64,000 bases of DNA, from NCBI RefSeq assembly GCF_000026945.1, contig NC_012865.1:310001-374000 (forward strand), in the 5' to 3' direction. Numbering within the stretch: position 1 is the first letter of the stretch; every line of letters starts with the position of its first letter. A program made the translations under genes and the position numbers. The DNA comes from Candida dubliniensis CD36 (lineage: Eukaryota; Ascomycota; Pichiomycetes; Serinales; Debaryomycetaceae). The notes under the pieces were generated by a model. The model saw nothing but the letters and a program-made list of their open reading frames with translations, ran no database searches and was not told the origin of the DNA. Positions 52,560 to 62,689 of the stretch are shown here, piece by piece.

Positions 52560-55208
52560 GGGAATATGATGTAAGAAACAGTGTGTGAATATCGATGGTT
52601 GTAAAAGACTAGGACTTTCTTAAGCGAGATAAAGCAAACAAAGCAAAACAAAAAAGAAAAAAGAAAAAAAAAAAGTAGTAGTAAAAGATAAGTTAACGAA
52701 AGAATGAAAGTTATTGGAAAAAGTGATTAAATAAATATATTGGATTGAAGGGGGTTGTAAAAAGTAATTTGTTGTCCAAGTAATAATAAAAGATGTGTGA
52801 TTATTGCATTTGGTGACTTTGTTTGAATATAAAGTTTGTTGAATGAATAAACAAATTTAAAGTTGTATGTGTGGGTGTGTTGTTTGTAAAAGGGTGGTGG
52901 TAGTAGTAGTAGTAGTAGAAGGTGGTTAGTGGTGGGGTGGAGAGAAAGAGAAAAAAGGAATTTGGGGGCTGGCTTGAAAAAAAAAAAAAAAAAAATTTCA
53001 GTTTGTTTACTTGTCTGCCTGCTGCTGCTGACCTCCTTATTGTTAGTAATTTACGATTGCTGTGCATCGCTTGCACTTTTATTTTATTTTATTTTATTTT
53101 TTTTGTTGTCCTGGGGGGTGTAGGTAAACTATTTGTTGGCTTCTTGTTGTCTCACACGCAAAAGCAAAAATAATAATAACAAGAATAATTTCACTTTAAC
53201 CGGAGGTGTCGGGGGAACAAGAAAAAATAGCATACAACCAAAAGTGGTAAATATGCCCCATTAGTGGTGAATAATAGAAATTGTTATTCAATCCTTAGAT
53301 AGGAGAAAGTGGGGAACAATATGAGATATAAAATACACTTTATACCAACCAAGTAATTATCTTCATTATGGTGTTCGCCATACAAACAATTCAACATTTA
53401 TATTGACAAAAGTAACAATGCTAAACACCAGAAGTAAATTTGTTTTTCACACAACTGAATTATTGAATAGATGATGGGTTTATTTATATCTAGGCAAGGA
53501 ACATTAAGAATAAGATTCCACTACGTTTAAGTTGACACGGCTGTTTTAGAACTGCCAAGAACATCACAATTTATCTTTCTTTTCCTATAATCTGCCATGC
53601 TTGGTATATGTTATTATGCGACAAAGTATTTACTGAATTTATCAACACATTCTGTAGTAGGTATTGTTGGAAATGAATAATTGGCAAAATGTGTAACTAC
53701 ATTGTTATATATTATGCATTTATAATGTGTTTTTACACATATCCCAATGGAGCTAACTTGTTGGTTTTGGGTGCAAGTTTTGGATCTACATTGGTATGTG
53801 GTTCTAAAACTTTATGAATATATTTATGGTAAATTTTTCAACGAATTTAAATGAAAAAGTAACCACTTTTGTATTATTAATAGTATCGTTGCTAAACATT
53901 TACTGGTAGATGTTTCTAATTATGATAACATGAACTGTTTTATTACTTGATATAGATAATAGTTAAACCAGAAGCATATACAATGAACCTAAACTGGTGA
54001 CATCAATTAATCAAAAAGAGTTGCAAAAAGATTCTCTTCGAGTTTGTAGAAATCTCGTTATATTGCAATTTTGTGGTCTCCGGATTTTTCCGTTGCAACA
54101 AGAAAACCAACAAGAACAAAATATGAACCCTATTTTATGGGCCATTCAGTTGGTCTGAATAGTCAAGGAATCAATGTGAATACTCTTTTGATTTGTGCTC
54201 AAAATGCAAACTGTTTAAGGTAGATCTACAAACTACAGTGTATCAAATAGTATTGTATATTTTGAAATGTCAAGAAAAAAAGCAACACAAAAAGAGAACA
54301 TGACAATAACAATAACAACAGCAATTATTCCGATATAGACCATTCGAAGAGAGCAATGAATATTTCATTTCACGAAAAAGAGGGGAACATTCTATTAAAA
54401 ATTTTTGGGCTTTCGTCGCACAGATGCCCGATTGGTGAAACTGAAAAATCAAACCAGGGTGTTCTTCTCGATCCTTGGCGGACATTTGTTGTCAAATAAT
54501 AATAATCTAGTGATGACAGATATCCTTAGACGTGAAACATATCGAACACAAAACTAGACAAGTTTATCATTTTCCAATATTATACGCATTAATCACAGTT
54601 CGGAATTATCAGAAATTCAGAAACATTTTGCAATCTTCTTTTTCACTAGTGATGTTGTCTCCTCCCGCTGGTCCTAAAATGAGTTTAAATTATTGCCCGG
54701 TTACGGTGAGAGAGAAAAAAAAAATAGTTCTCAGTAATAACAGAAACACTAATGAGAAAGAAAAAACCTTTAAAAATTTAGTGTGAATTACAATTTGGCA
54801 ATGGGAAATACCGGTTAACCACAAAACCCAACTAATTTTCTTTTTTATATTGATACAATGATATTTCATGGTAATAACCTGATTCTTAACCACAACACCA
54901 CCAGTTAATGTTTTCTTTTGAAAAACGTTTCAGATAATTATAATATATATAAGCCATTTAATTTCTAGAAACGCAATTAGTGTTTTTTCTTTTTCAAACT
55001 ATTGAAAATCAGTTTCCCCCCCCCTTGCCTTCTCCCTTCCATTGCTCCGTGTTTTTTTTTTTCTCCCTCATCCTTACCTGTTGGGAAGTTCTAATTATCT
55101 TTCGAAAGGCTGATTATAAATCTTGGGACAGAAAAATCTTCAACACGTTTTCAAACTTAGACATTCATATTAGATATATATATATATACCCAATTCAACA
55201 TCAACACA
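52560..55208. other. Intergenic between divergent FMP27 and MAE1
   Basis: About 2.65 kb. The FMP27-proximal 600 bases are ordinary promoter DNA with (TAG)n at about 52,898-52,918. From ~53,180 to ~54,900 the sequence is less homopolymeric than other gaps in the window and contains LTR-like end motifs near 53,665 and 53,842, but no reverse transcriptase or other recognisable frame. The frame at 54,270-54,485 (minus) is not convincing. C8 and T-tracts at 55,016-55,065 precede the MAE1 leader. Confidence 0.45.
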
Positions 55209-57092
55209 ATGTTAAAGGTTGCCAGACCCCAGATCCGATTTAATTCAACCACAGCCGCAGCTGCAGCCGCAAAGACCGCTCAAGTGCGTACTCGTACTGT
55301 TAAAACCCCCGTTGGCATTAAAGCTGCAATTGAGTCATTAAAACCAAAAGCCACGAGATTGTCAATGGATGGTCCAGTTGAATGTGCAATTTCAGGGTTT
55401 TCCTTGTTGAATTCACCTCAATTCAATAAAGGATCAGCATTTTCCAAAGAAGAAAGAGAAAGTTTTAATTTGACTGGACTCTTACCTTCACAAGTCAACT
55501 CCTTAGATGAACAAGTGGAAAGAGCATATCGACAATTTTCCTATTTGAAAACTCCTTTAGCCAAGAATGATTTTTGTACATCCATGAGATTACAGAATAA
55601 AGTGTTGTATTATGAGTTGGTGAGACGTCATATTAGAGAAATGTTGCCAATTATTTATACTCCTACTGAAGGTGATGCAATTGCTAGTTATTCCGATAGA
55701 TTCAGAAAACCAGAAGGTTGTTTCTTGGATATTAATGATCCCGACGGTATTGATAAACGTTTATCTGCTTACGGTGAAGATAAGGATATTGATTATATTG
55801 TTGTTTCCGATGGTGAAGGGATCTTGGGTATTGGAGATCAAGGTGTAGGTGCCATCAGAATTGCTATAGCCAAATTGGGTCTTATGACATTGTGTGGTGG
55901 TATTCATCCTGCAAGAGTTTTGCCAATTGCTTTAGATGTTGGTACAAACAATGATAGATTAATAAATGATGAATTATACATGGGTAATAAATTCCCAAGA
56001 GTTAGAGATGAAAAGTATTGGGATTTTGTTGATAAAGTGATTCAAGCAATTAAGAAGAGATTTCCTAGTTCAGTTTTGCATTATGAAGATTTTGGCGTGT
56101 CGACTGGTAGAGATTTGTTGTACAAGTACAGAGAAGAATTGCCTTCATTTAACGATGATATTCAAGGAACTGGTGCTGTGGTAATGGCATCAATTACTGC
56201 TGCATTGAAGTATTCCAACCGTGACTTGAAAGATATTCAAGTCTTGGTCTATGGTGCTGGATCTGCTGGTTTAGGTATTGCTGACCAAATCACCAATCAT
56301 TTGGTATCACACGGTGCCACTGAAGAGCAAGCAAGAGGAAGAATTCATTGTATGGATCGTTATGGCTTGATAACTGATGAGTCCACTAATGCAAGTCCGG
56401 CACAGCTTAAATATGCTGATCCTTCTTCAGAATGGGATGGTGTTGATACTAAAAGTTTATTGGCATGTGTGAATAAGATTAAACCAACAGTTTTAGTTGG
56501 ATGTTCTACCCAAGCAGGTGCTTTTACTGAAGAAATCGTCAAGGAAATGTATAAACACAATCCACAACCAATTATTTTCCCATTATCCAACCCAACCAGA
56601 TTACACGAAGCAATTCCCTCTGATTTAATGAAATGGACAGATAACAATGCATTGATTGCAACTGGATCTCCATTTGAACCTGTGGATGGATATTATATAT
56701 CGGAAAACAATAACTGTTTCACATTTCCAGGTATTGGATTGGGTGCTGTATTATCCAGATGTACTACAATTTCCGATACTATGATTTCAGCAGCAGTTGA
56801 CCGATTGGCTTCCATGTCTCCGAAAATGGAAAACCCTAAAAATGGATTGTTGCCTAGATTAGAAGAAATTGATGAAGTTAGTGCTCATGTTGCCACTGCA
56901 GTTATTTTACAATCCTTGAAAGAAGGTACTGCTAGGGTGGAGAGTGAAGAAAAACCAGATGGTGGATTTGTTGAAGTGCCCAGAGATTATGAAGGTTGTC
57001 TTAAATGGGTACAATCACAAATGTGGAAACCAGTGTATAGACCATACGTTAAGGTGGAATACGTTTCTGAAATTCACACTTATCAATATTAG
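55209..57092 (+). CDS. MAE1: NAD(P)-dependent malic enzyme, mitochondrial
   Basis: 627 aa (S. cerevisiae Mae1 is 669). The first ~35 residues (MLKVARPQIRFNSTTAAAAA and on) are basic, Ala/Ser/Thr-rich and free of acids: a matrix presequence. Catalytic domain: IREMLPIIYTPTEGDA near residue 147 (catalytic Tyr), VSDGEGILGIGDQGVGAI near 198, HYEDFG near 295 and FNDDIQGTGAVV near 314 (metal-binding acids). The Rossmann dinucleotide loop VYGAGSAGLGIA is at about 347. ALIATGSPFEPV and FPGIGLGA motifs are intact. It oxidatively decarboxylates malate to pyruvate and CO2, linking the TCA cycle to pyruvate and NADPH supply. The next gene downstream converges, with 207 bases between stops. Confidence 0.97.
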   Translation: MLKVARPQIRFNSTTAAAAAAKTAQVRTRTVKTPVGIKAAIESLKPKATRLSMDGPVECAISGFSLLNSPQFNKGSAFSKEERESFNLTGLLPSQVNSLDEQVERAYRQFSYLKTPLAKNDFCTSMRLQNKVLYYELVRRHIREMLPIIYTPTEGDAIASYSDRFRKPEGCFLDINDPDGIDKRLSAYGEDKDIDYIVVSDGEGILGIGDQGVGAIRIAIAKLGLMTLCGGIHPARVLPIALDVGTNNDRLINDELYMGNKFPRVRDEKYWDFVDKVIQAIKKRFPSSVLHYEDFGVSTGRDLLYKYREELPSFNDDIQGTGAVVMASITAALKYSNRDLKDIQVLVYGAGSAGLGIADQITNHLVSHGATEEQARGRIHCMDRYGLITDESTNASPAQLKYADPSSEWDGVDTKSLLACVNKIKPTVLVGCSTQAGAFTEEIVKEMYKHNPQPIIFPLSNPTRLHEAIPSDLMKWTDNNALIATGSPFEPVDGYYISENNNCFTFPGIGLGAVLSRCTTISDTMISAAVDRLASMSPKMENPKNGLLPRLEEIDEVSAHVATAVILQSLKEGTARVESEEKPDGGFVEVPRDYEGCLKWVQSQMWKPVYRPYVKVEYVSEIHTYQY

Positions 57093-57299
57093 ATAGAGAG
57101 ATTTGTTTGAGTTTGTATTTTTTATGTTTTAATTGACGTGCAATTGATAGAATAGGGTAGGAATGTTTGTCAAATGAGTTTTAATGTAGACAGAAATTCA
57201 TTACTCAGTAATATACAAATTCTAAAAATAGTGTTGAAATTACATTCTGTTTCAATCAATCATAGAGGCAAATTAACGCAAAGTGTCTCTCTGCTATGG

Positions 57300-58385
57300 C
57301 TAATCAAAAACGTGAACGACCAGTTTAACCAACGATTTATCTACATTCCCCCTTTTCACCATACTAGTTAATATTTCATATGCGATTTGAGCACCATTAG
57401 TAGCTGTGATTTCGGCAATATCATAAGCTGGAGAAACTTCAACAACATCTGCCCCAACAACTGTCAAACCCTCTATACTTCTCAATAAATATATCAACTC
57501 TCTTGGTAAAAATCCACCGGGTTCTTGTGTCCCAGTACCACTTGTAAACCCTGGATCTAAAACATCAACATCAACTGAAATATAAGTGGCCGTGTCTTTT
57601 GGAATAGTCGTCAAAATCTTATCAACCACCCATTGCGGTCCTTTTAACCATATATCATCAGCTTCAATTCTGACAAAGTTCTGTTCATCATCATCTTGCA
57701 AATCTTCTAATCCTGAAAGCCTTGTGCGTACACCAACATGAATGTTGTGTTTAGTAGTTAATCCTTCTTCGTATGCCTTCCACAACATTGACCCATGATT
57801 AATGTCATTCTTTTCAGATGTAGGATATTTGTTTGGTTTCCACGTATCTAAATGGGCGTCAAAATGAATAACATTAAGTGGTCCATAGATCCTATGCAAC
57901 GCACGAAGATGTGGTAATAACACCGAATGGTCACCACCCAAGGCGATATACCTTGGAGGAATTTCAGTGTTATTCAATGATTTTTTATTCGTCAAGTCTT
58001 TAAATGCTTCACTCATTTGTTTATAGGCAGCAGAATTATCCATTGGTGTCACTGGGATATCCCCACAATCTATTATTTTGGCCCATGATTGATAAGGATC
58101 AAACAATGCTTTAGGGTTGAATCCACGTAAATTGTTTTGTCTTTGAGAAGCATCTCTAATTGCTCGAGGCCCAAAACGTGCCCCTGGTCTATAAGAAACA
58201 GCAGTATCAAATGGTACACCAATTATCCCTATGTCAAATTGTTTTTCTGATTCAATCAAGCATTGGAAATGTTCTAGATGTGCAAACGTAGCGATTCCTT
58301 GAAAAGGCCATAATCCACCCCATTTCTCCTCCACATTTATGGATATAACTAAAGAAATTAAGGTCAAAAATACAAGTAGTTTCAT
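57300..58385 (-). CDS. Agmatinase/guanidinobutyrase-type ureohydrolase with signal peptide, 361 aa
   Basis: An arginase-superfamily manganese enzyme. All six metal ligands are visible: His in GGDHS (about residue 150), DAHLDTW (about 175) and the two Asp of SVDVDVLDP (about 274). The substrate region is FTSGTGTQEPGG, closer to agmatinases than to arginase. Family reaction: hydrolysis of a guanidino compound (agmatine or 4-guanidinobutyrate) to urea plus the amine. The N-terminus MKLLVFLTLISLVISI is a clear hydrophobic signal sequence with one Lys, so the enzyme probably enters the secretory pathway, whereas arginase is cytosolic. C. albicans is reported to have three such enzymes, arginase Car1, an agmatinase and a guanidinobutyrase; I cannot say which of the latter two this is. 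It shares a 346-base divergent promoter with ACF2 holding a GATAAG, the target of nitrogen-responsive GATA factors. Confidence 0.92.
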   Translation of the reverse strand: MKLLVFLTLISLVISINVEEKWGGLWPFQGIATFAHLEHFQCLIESEKQFDIGIIGVPFDTAVSYRPGARFGPRAIRDASQRQNNLRGFNPKALFDPYQSWAKIIDCGDIPVTPMDNSAAYKQMSEAFKDLTNKKSLNNTEIPPRYIALGGDHSVLLPHLRALHRIYGPLNVIHFDAHLDTWKPNKYPTSEKNDINHGSMLWKAYEEGLTTKHNIHVGVRTRLSGLEDLQDDDEQNFVRIEADDIWLKGPQWVVDKILTTIPKDTATYISVDVDVLDPGFTSGTGTQEPGGFLPRELIYLLRSIEGLTVVGADVVEVSPAYDIAEITATNGAQIAYEILTSMVKRGNVDKSLVKLVVHVFD

Positions 58386-58731
58386 ATTAATGTATTGCTT
58401 GTAGTTGAATAGTCAGTGTTTTTCTGGGGTGTGGATATCATGAAATCTTTATGTAATATCACTTTATCGGAATTATATCGCGCTGAAGCACCTTCGATAA
58501 GGCGAAATATCTTTCCAAATCGGGGGTGTCCGCTAAAAAGTTTCATTTAGAACAGGGGTGCCAAAATGGAAATTTCAAGTTTGCGTCGGGTTTTTGTGAT
58601 TCCAGCAATAAACAATAAAGAGTTCCAAACGGAACACAGGAAAACTAAAGAAAAAAAATAACTACAATTGTCAATTGCATCCTTCTTTTTTTGATTTTAT
58701 ATAATAATCTTCGAAGAATTTTGAGTTCAAA
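58386..58731. promoter_or_regulatory. Divergent promoter, ureohydrolase / ACF2, with GATA-type sites
   Basis: A compact, less homopolymeric divergent promoter. GATAAG is at 58,496-58,501 (plus) and GATAAAG lies on the minus strand at 58,462-58,468. GATA factors (Gat1/Gln3) activate nitrogen-scavenging genes in Candida, which would suit a guanidino-compound hydrolase. Two short matches are only suggestive. Confidence 0.35.
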
Positions 58732-60936
58732 ATGGGATTAAGAGATTTGAAAAATGTATTCAAGCGTAAGGAATACGATAGACCACCTGCTCCACCACCA
58801 CCAGGATCACAACCAAGCGAAGAAACAAATCGAGATTCAAACCCTGCGCCCACTTCCATTCAACCAGTTAATGGGAAAGATATTCTTAGTAATCCAATAG
58901 CAACTGGCGAACCACCTTCACTTTTCAAAAAAGTCAAACATCAACAACAACCAATTGGATGCTGTTGTGACGAAAAAGATGCCCCAATCCATACAAATAA
59001 CTTTTATAACAATTTAACCACGGGTGACCAAACCATGCCAATTTGGCCATTACCATACTCAATGTGGTACACGATTGATCCCGATCAAGATCATGGATTA
59101 GCATTCAATCATACAGATGCATCACAAAGAGTTTTTGGTCCTGAACCAGATGCGCCAGTTGCTCAATATTATTTCAACCCACCTAAAATTAAGTCATTTG
59201 TTCTTTCTGCAGAAAACTTTGATGGTAACAAGTTGACATTAAGTGATCATAGAGCACTTTCTGTAACTGCAACTTTACAAAAGGGTGATAGTAAAATCAT
59301 TCTTCCAATAGTGCAAGGTATGGGTTTTATCACTGCCATTTACGAAAATGCTAAACCAGTTATTGCATCCCAAGTTGGTGTTCAAGAGTTTAAAAAACAA
59401 GACAAGATTGGAAATGTTCAAAAATATACAGCCATGTTGTTTAACCAAGTGACTTGGTCGGTTTATTCCACTAGTGAATTGAGTTTAAAGGATCCAAATC
59501 ATATTGTTGGGAATGGGCCAGGTATTATTCAAATTGCTCGTGGTGATTCAAAGTATTACGATGACACTGCTGGTGGTTATATTGACCATGCAGAATTATC
59601 TGCCTCTGCAGACGGTGATACAGGCGAATACAAATTTTCTTATACCATTAAAGGACAATCAAGATCAGGTAAAACTCTTGTTTGGGCACTTCCACATCAT
59701 CAAGAGGTCATTACTAATGTTAAAGCAACAGATTTAAACCTTGATTCACCAACAAAAGGTGTAATGAAGTCATATGTCACAAACGAACTTGTTATGCAAG
59801 AACAACTTCCTGTTGATATTATGTGGGATCCATGGGCCACTTTTGCCACTAAAGCCAATTATTCAGACAACGCTAAAGAAATCATCAAACAAGCAGCCAT
59901 TGAAGAAGTGAAACAAGATGTAGTGGGGATGGCAGACATTGATTCAATGTATACTTCTGGTAAAATTTTAGACAAATTCGCTCATATTGCATATGTTTGT
60001 CATTTTATATTGCAAGATGGATCATTGACCAATGAAGTTGTCCCTAAACTTAAACAAGCAATTGAAATATTTGCTCAAAATAAACAAAAATTCCCCTTGG
60101 TTTATGATTGTTCTTGGAAAGGGTTAATTTCTTCAGCTGAACCAGGTGCTGATTTTGGTAATTCCAATTATAATGATCATCATTTCCATTATGGATACCA
60201 TATACATGCCATTGCACTTTTATCACATATTGATCAAAATTGGCTTCATGCCAATAATGATCTTATTTTCAATTATGCCAATACATTGATCAGAGATATT
60301 GCTAGTCCTCAAGCTGATCAATATTTCCCACAATTTCGATCATTTGATTTTTTCCATGGTCATTCTTGGGCCCATGGTATTTTCCCATCTGGTGATGGTA
60401 AAGATAATGAAAGTAGTAGTGAAATGTACCATTTTGCTCGTGCTATTAAATTATATGGGAATGTGATTGGTGATAAGAATATGCAACAACGAGGTGACTT
60501 GATGTTGGCAATTATGAAACGATCGGTTAATATGTACATGCTTTACACTAGTGATAACAAGATTGAACCACCCAATTTTATTGGAAACAAAGTATCGGGT
60601 ATTTTATTTGAGAATAAAATCGATTATGCTACTTATTTTGGAAGAGGTACCATTGGAGATGAATGGATCCATGGTATTCATATGTTACCCATCACACCAG
60701 TGTCTTCTTATTTTAGGAGTTCGAAATTTGTTAAAGAGGAATGGGATGAAAAATTGGGTGCAATTGTGGACCAGATCCCTGATGGGTGGAAAGGTATTCT
60801 TATGCTCAACAAGGCATTATTTGACCCGAAATCAGCTTGGGATTGGTTTGCAAGAAAGGACTGGGATCCTGTATTGATTGATAATGGTATGTCCCGTACA
60901 TGGTCTTTGGCATATATTGCAGGAATAATGAATTGA
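58732..60936 (+). CDS. ACF2: Endo-1,3-beta-glucanase, GH81 family (Acf2/Eng2 type), 734 aa
   Basis: Complete GH81 protein. The start MGLRDLKNVFKRKEYDRPP has no signal peptide, and a Pro-rich segment follows (PPAPPPPG, about 21-28). This separates the intracellular Acf2/Eng2 branch from the secreted Eng1 branch. GH81 landmarks: the N-terminal beta-sandwich start with TMPIWPLPYSMWY near residue 105, the HHFHYGYH block near residue 485, and the catalytic stretch DFFHGHSWAHGIFPSGDG (about 538-555) followed by ESSSEMYHFARA, which carries the catalytic acid and base residues. It hydrolyses internal beta-1,3-glucan bonds. In S. cerevisiae Acf2 is linked to cortical actin assembly, and Eng2-type enzymes act in ascospore release in other yeasts. 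In Candida the role is likely remodelling of intracellular or wall glucan. Confidence 0.95.
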   Translation: MGLRDLKNVFKRKEYDRPPAPPPPGSQPSEETNRDSNPAPTSIQPVNGKDILSNPIATGEPPSLFKKVKHQQQPIGCCCDEKDAPIHTNNFYNNLTTGDQTMPIWPLPYSMWYTIDPDQDHGLAFNHTDASQRVFGPEPDAPVAQYYFNPPKIKSFVLSAENFDGNKLTLSDHRALSVTATLQKGDSKIILPIVQGMGFITAIYENAKPVIASQVGVQEFKKQDKIGNVQKYTAMLFNQVTWSVYSTSELSLKDPNHIVGNGPGIIQIARGDSKYYDDTAGGYIDHAELSASADGDTGEYKFSYTIKGQSRSGKTLVWALPHHQEVITNVKATDLNLDSPTKGVMKSYVTNELVMQEQLPVDIMWDPWATFATKANYSDNAKEIIKQAAIEEVKQDVVGMADIDSMYTSGKILDKFAHIAYVCHFILQDGSLTNEVVPKLKQAIEIFAQNKQKFPLVYDCSWKGLISSAEPGADFGNSNYNDHHFHYGYHIHAIALLSHIDQNWLHANNDLIFNYANTLIRDIASPQADQYFPQFRSFDFFHGHSWAHGIFPSGDGKDNESSSEMYHFARAIKLYGNVIGDKNMQQRGDLMLAIMKRSVNMYMLYTSDNKIEPPNFIGNKVSGILFENKIDYATYFGRGTIGDEWIHGIHMLPITPVSSYFRSSKFVKEEWDEKLGAIVDQIPDGWKGILMLNKALFDPKSAWDWFARKDWDPVLIDNGMSRTWSLAYIAGIMN

Positions 60937-61212
60937 TGAGGTAGGCTGAGATCCGGTCATGTATGTATAGATGAGAAGTAGAATCAAAAAGAAGTGTACA
61001 TAATGTATTAGGTATATTCATCCAGCATATCTCAACTACTAGATATGAAGGTAATGGTTGCACAGTAAATGCATAAAAGGCTTCTTGAGTTTAATTACTT
61101 ATCATGTCTGATGTATTTTAGATTAGTTGTTTGCTGGTATTATTATTTTTTTTTTTTTTGCAACATTCCAACAGTTCACAAAATAAATTCTTTAAGAGCT
61201 TATCTAAACAGT

Positions 61213-61218
61213 CACGTG
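61213..61218. promoter_or_regulatory. Cbf1 E-box CACGTG in the RPL32 promoter
   Basis: GTCACGTG lies 11 bases before a Tbf1-type palindrome. In C. albicans, Cbf1 and Tbf1 are reported to occupy ribosomal-protein promoters together, so this pairing is strong context support. Confidence 0.75.
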
Positions 61219-61229
61219 TAAACCAATTA

Positions 61230-61245
61230 TAGGGCTATAGCCCTA
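61230..61245. promoter_or_regulatory. Tbf1-type ribosomal-protein palindrome TAGGGCTATAGCCCTA
   Basis: A perfect 16-base palindrome made of two inverted TAGGG half-sites, as described for the Candida ribosomal-protein gene box bound by Tbf1, which replaces the Rap1 role of S. cerevisiae. It lies about 300 bases upstream of the RPL32 start codon. Confidence 0.85.
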
Positions 61246-61534
61246 ATGTGCGTGTCTTTATACAAATTTTTGTTGTGGTCTTTTTTACTAGTTAGCAACA
61301 ATGCGCATTATTTTTTACAAGTTATACAATGTATGTAGATTTTTTCTTCTTCAATGAGAAGCGAGAAACTGGCATTCAACTTAGAGGCAAGAGTTTGAGC
61401 TCGGCGCACACACACAAACGCATTGGAAAAGAAAAAAAAATTTTCTATTGACTTTAGATAGTGTTGAAAAATTCTTTTGAAAAGAGAAAATCCCCTTTTT
61501 CTTACAACCTTTAACACTTGACATCATATCAAAA

Positions 61535-62380
61535 AGTATGTTTTAGAATGAGGATATATGTATATGGGGAGAATTATATTGAAACAGGAAGAAGGCATAA
61601 TGTTTATTATCGATGAGTTATAATGGAGATGAGATTGAAAGGAACAGTTTAAATAGTGGGAAAGAATTGATGAAATATGAGTTAATGGGAATCATAAATA
61701 TTGTTGGAAATGCTTCTATGAACTAGTCAAGTAGACTCTTGCTACTGAAATTAATCGATCAAGTTAAATTTTCAACAAATTGTCCGAAACCCAATTAAAA
61801 ATGAGTATGGAAGGGTCATCTTGGGACAAGCATCGAAAGGGAGATTCCATCGAAATTAACTCGTCTACTAGAATACGATGATACCCACATTGTATTTTCC
61901 TGTTTATCATAAATCTACCCCTTTACCATTTCGTTTGAAAAATATAAATTTATTGAATACTAACAACTGTTTTCTTTTTTTTTAGTGGCTACTTCTATTC
62001 CACACCCAAAAATTGTTAAGAAATACACCAAGAAGTTCAAGAGACATCATTCTGACAGATATCACAGAGTCGCTGAAAACTGGAGAAAACAAAAAGGTAT
62101 TGATTCATGTGTTAGAAGAAGATTCAGAGGTACCATTCCACAACCAAACATTGGTTACGGTTCTAACAAAAAGACCAAGTTCTTGAACCCAGCTGGTTAC
62201 AAAGTTTACTTGGTCAAAAACACTAAAGATTTAGATGTCTTGTTATTACACACTAAATCTTATGCTGCTGAAATTGCTTCTTCTGTCTCATCTAGAAAAA
62301 GAGTTGAAATTGTTGCCAAAGCTAAGAAACTCGGTGTTAAAGTCACTAATCCAAAGGGTAAATTGAACTTGGAAGCTTAA
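61535..62380 (+). CDS. RPL32: 60S ribosomal protein eL32, spliced with split start codon: 61535 + 61986-62380
   Basis: The long frame starts TGGCTACTTCTATTCCAC after an acceptor TTTAG and lacks its own ATG. Upstream, an A at 61,535 is followed at once by GTATGT, and the branch site TACTAAC is at 61,958-61,964. Joining A to TG creates ATG followed by GCT, giving [20 protein letters not shown], which matches the eL32 start ([12 protein letters not shown] in baker's yeast). The product is 131 aa (yeast 130). Further family sequence includes [20 protein letters not shown] and GSNKKTKF, and the end [12 protein letters not shown]. It sits in the large ribosomal subunit. There are no CTG codons and the codon bias is strong. 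The GTG seen at 61,985 is an artefact of the acceptor G. Confidence 0.96.
61536..61985 (+). other. RPL32 intron, 450 nt, inside the start codon
   Basis: GTATGT donor at 61,536, TACTAAC branch site at 61,958-61,964, T-rich tract, TTTAG acceptor ending 61,985. Unspliced message has no RPL32 start codon at all. Confidence 0.92.
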
Positions 62381-62689
62381 AGTAATTGATTTTGATTGTT
62401 AATATATATTACATGTATAATTTTTAAACTTTTTTTTTTCAAGTCATATCTCGGGTTTGTCATTTAATAAACGAAAATAAAATAAAAGAATGTTCAACAA
62501 ATTGTAAAATCACGGAGAGAATATTCTAAGCTTACAACTGGAAAATAAACTCAATAATAATCTGATAATAAATAATTACATATATGTATAAATAGAAGCA
62601 AGAAATATAAAAACAACTTAGACTTCTTCCGTTCGTTTCTGCATCAATCCATGTTACCCCTTTTGTTTCTTTCTCTTTTTCTATATAAA
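62381..62689. other. Convergent 3' flanks of RPL32 and the kinase gene
   Basis: 309 bases, AT-rich, no gene. Contains TATATA-rich stretches typical of yeast polyadenylation regions. Confidence 0.6.

Larger units (their letters stand above)
60937..61534. promoter_or_regulatory. ACF2 3' flank and RPL32 promoter/leader
   Basis: No gene within. The first ~200 bases are the ACF2 3' flank. Then come the Cbf1 and Tbf1-type sites (annotated below), a T-rich stretch and the non-coding part of RPL32 exon 1, which ends at the A at 61,535. An opposite-strand frame at 61,308-61,517 has no recognisable product. Confidence 0.6.

Noticed and set aside
54270..54485. 71-aa minus-strand frame in the FMP27-MAE1 gap
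   Set aside because: Starts plausibly (MSAKDREEHPG) but I recognise no family and it ends in Cys/Tyr repeats; not supported as a gene or a pseudogene.
61702..61777. Possible solo LTR in the RPL32 intron
   Set aside because: TGTTGG...CAACA ends are present but the span is only 76 bases and no target-site duplication is visible.
61985..62380. RPL32 starting at GTG 61,985
   Set aside because: The G belongs to the intron acceptor; a consensus intron joins an upstream A to TG to make ATG.
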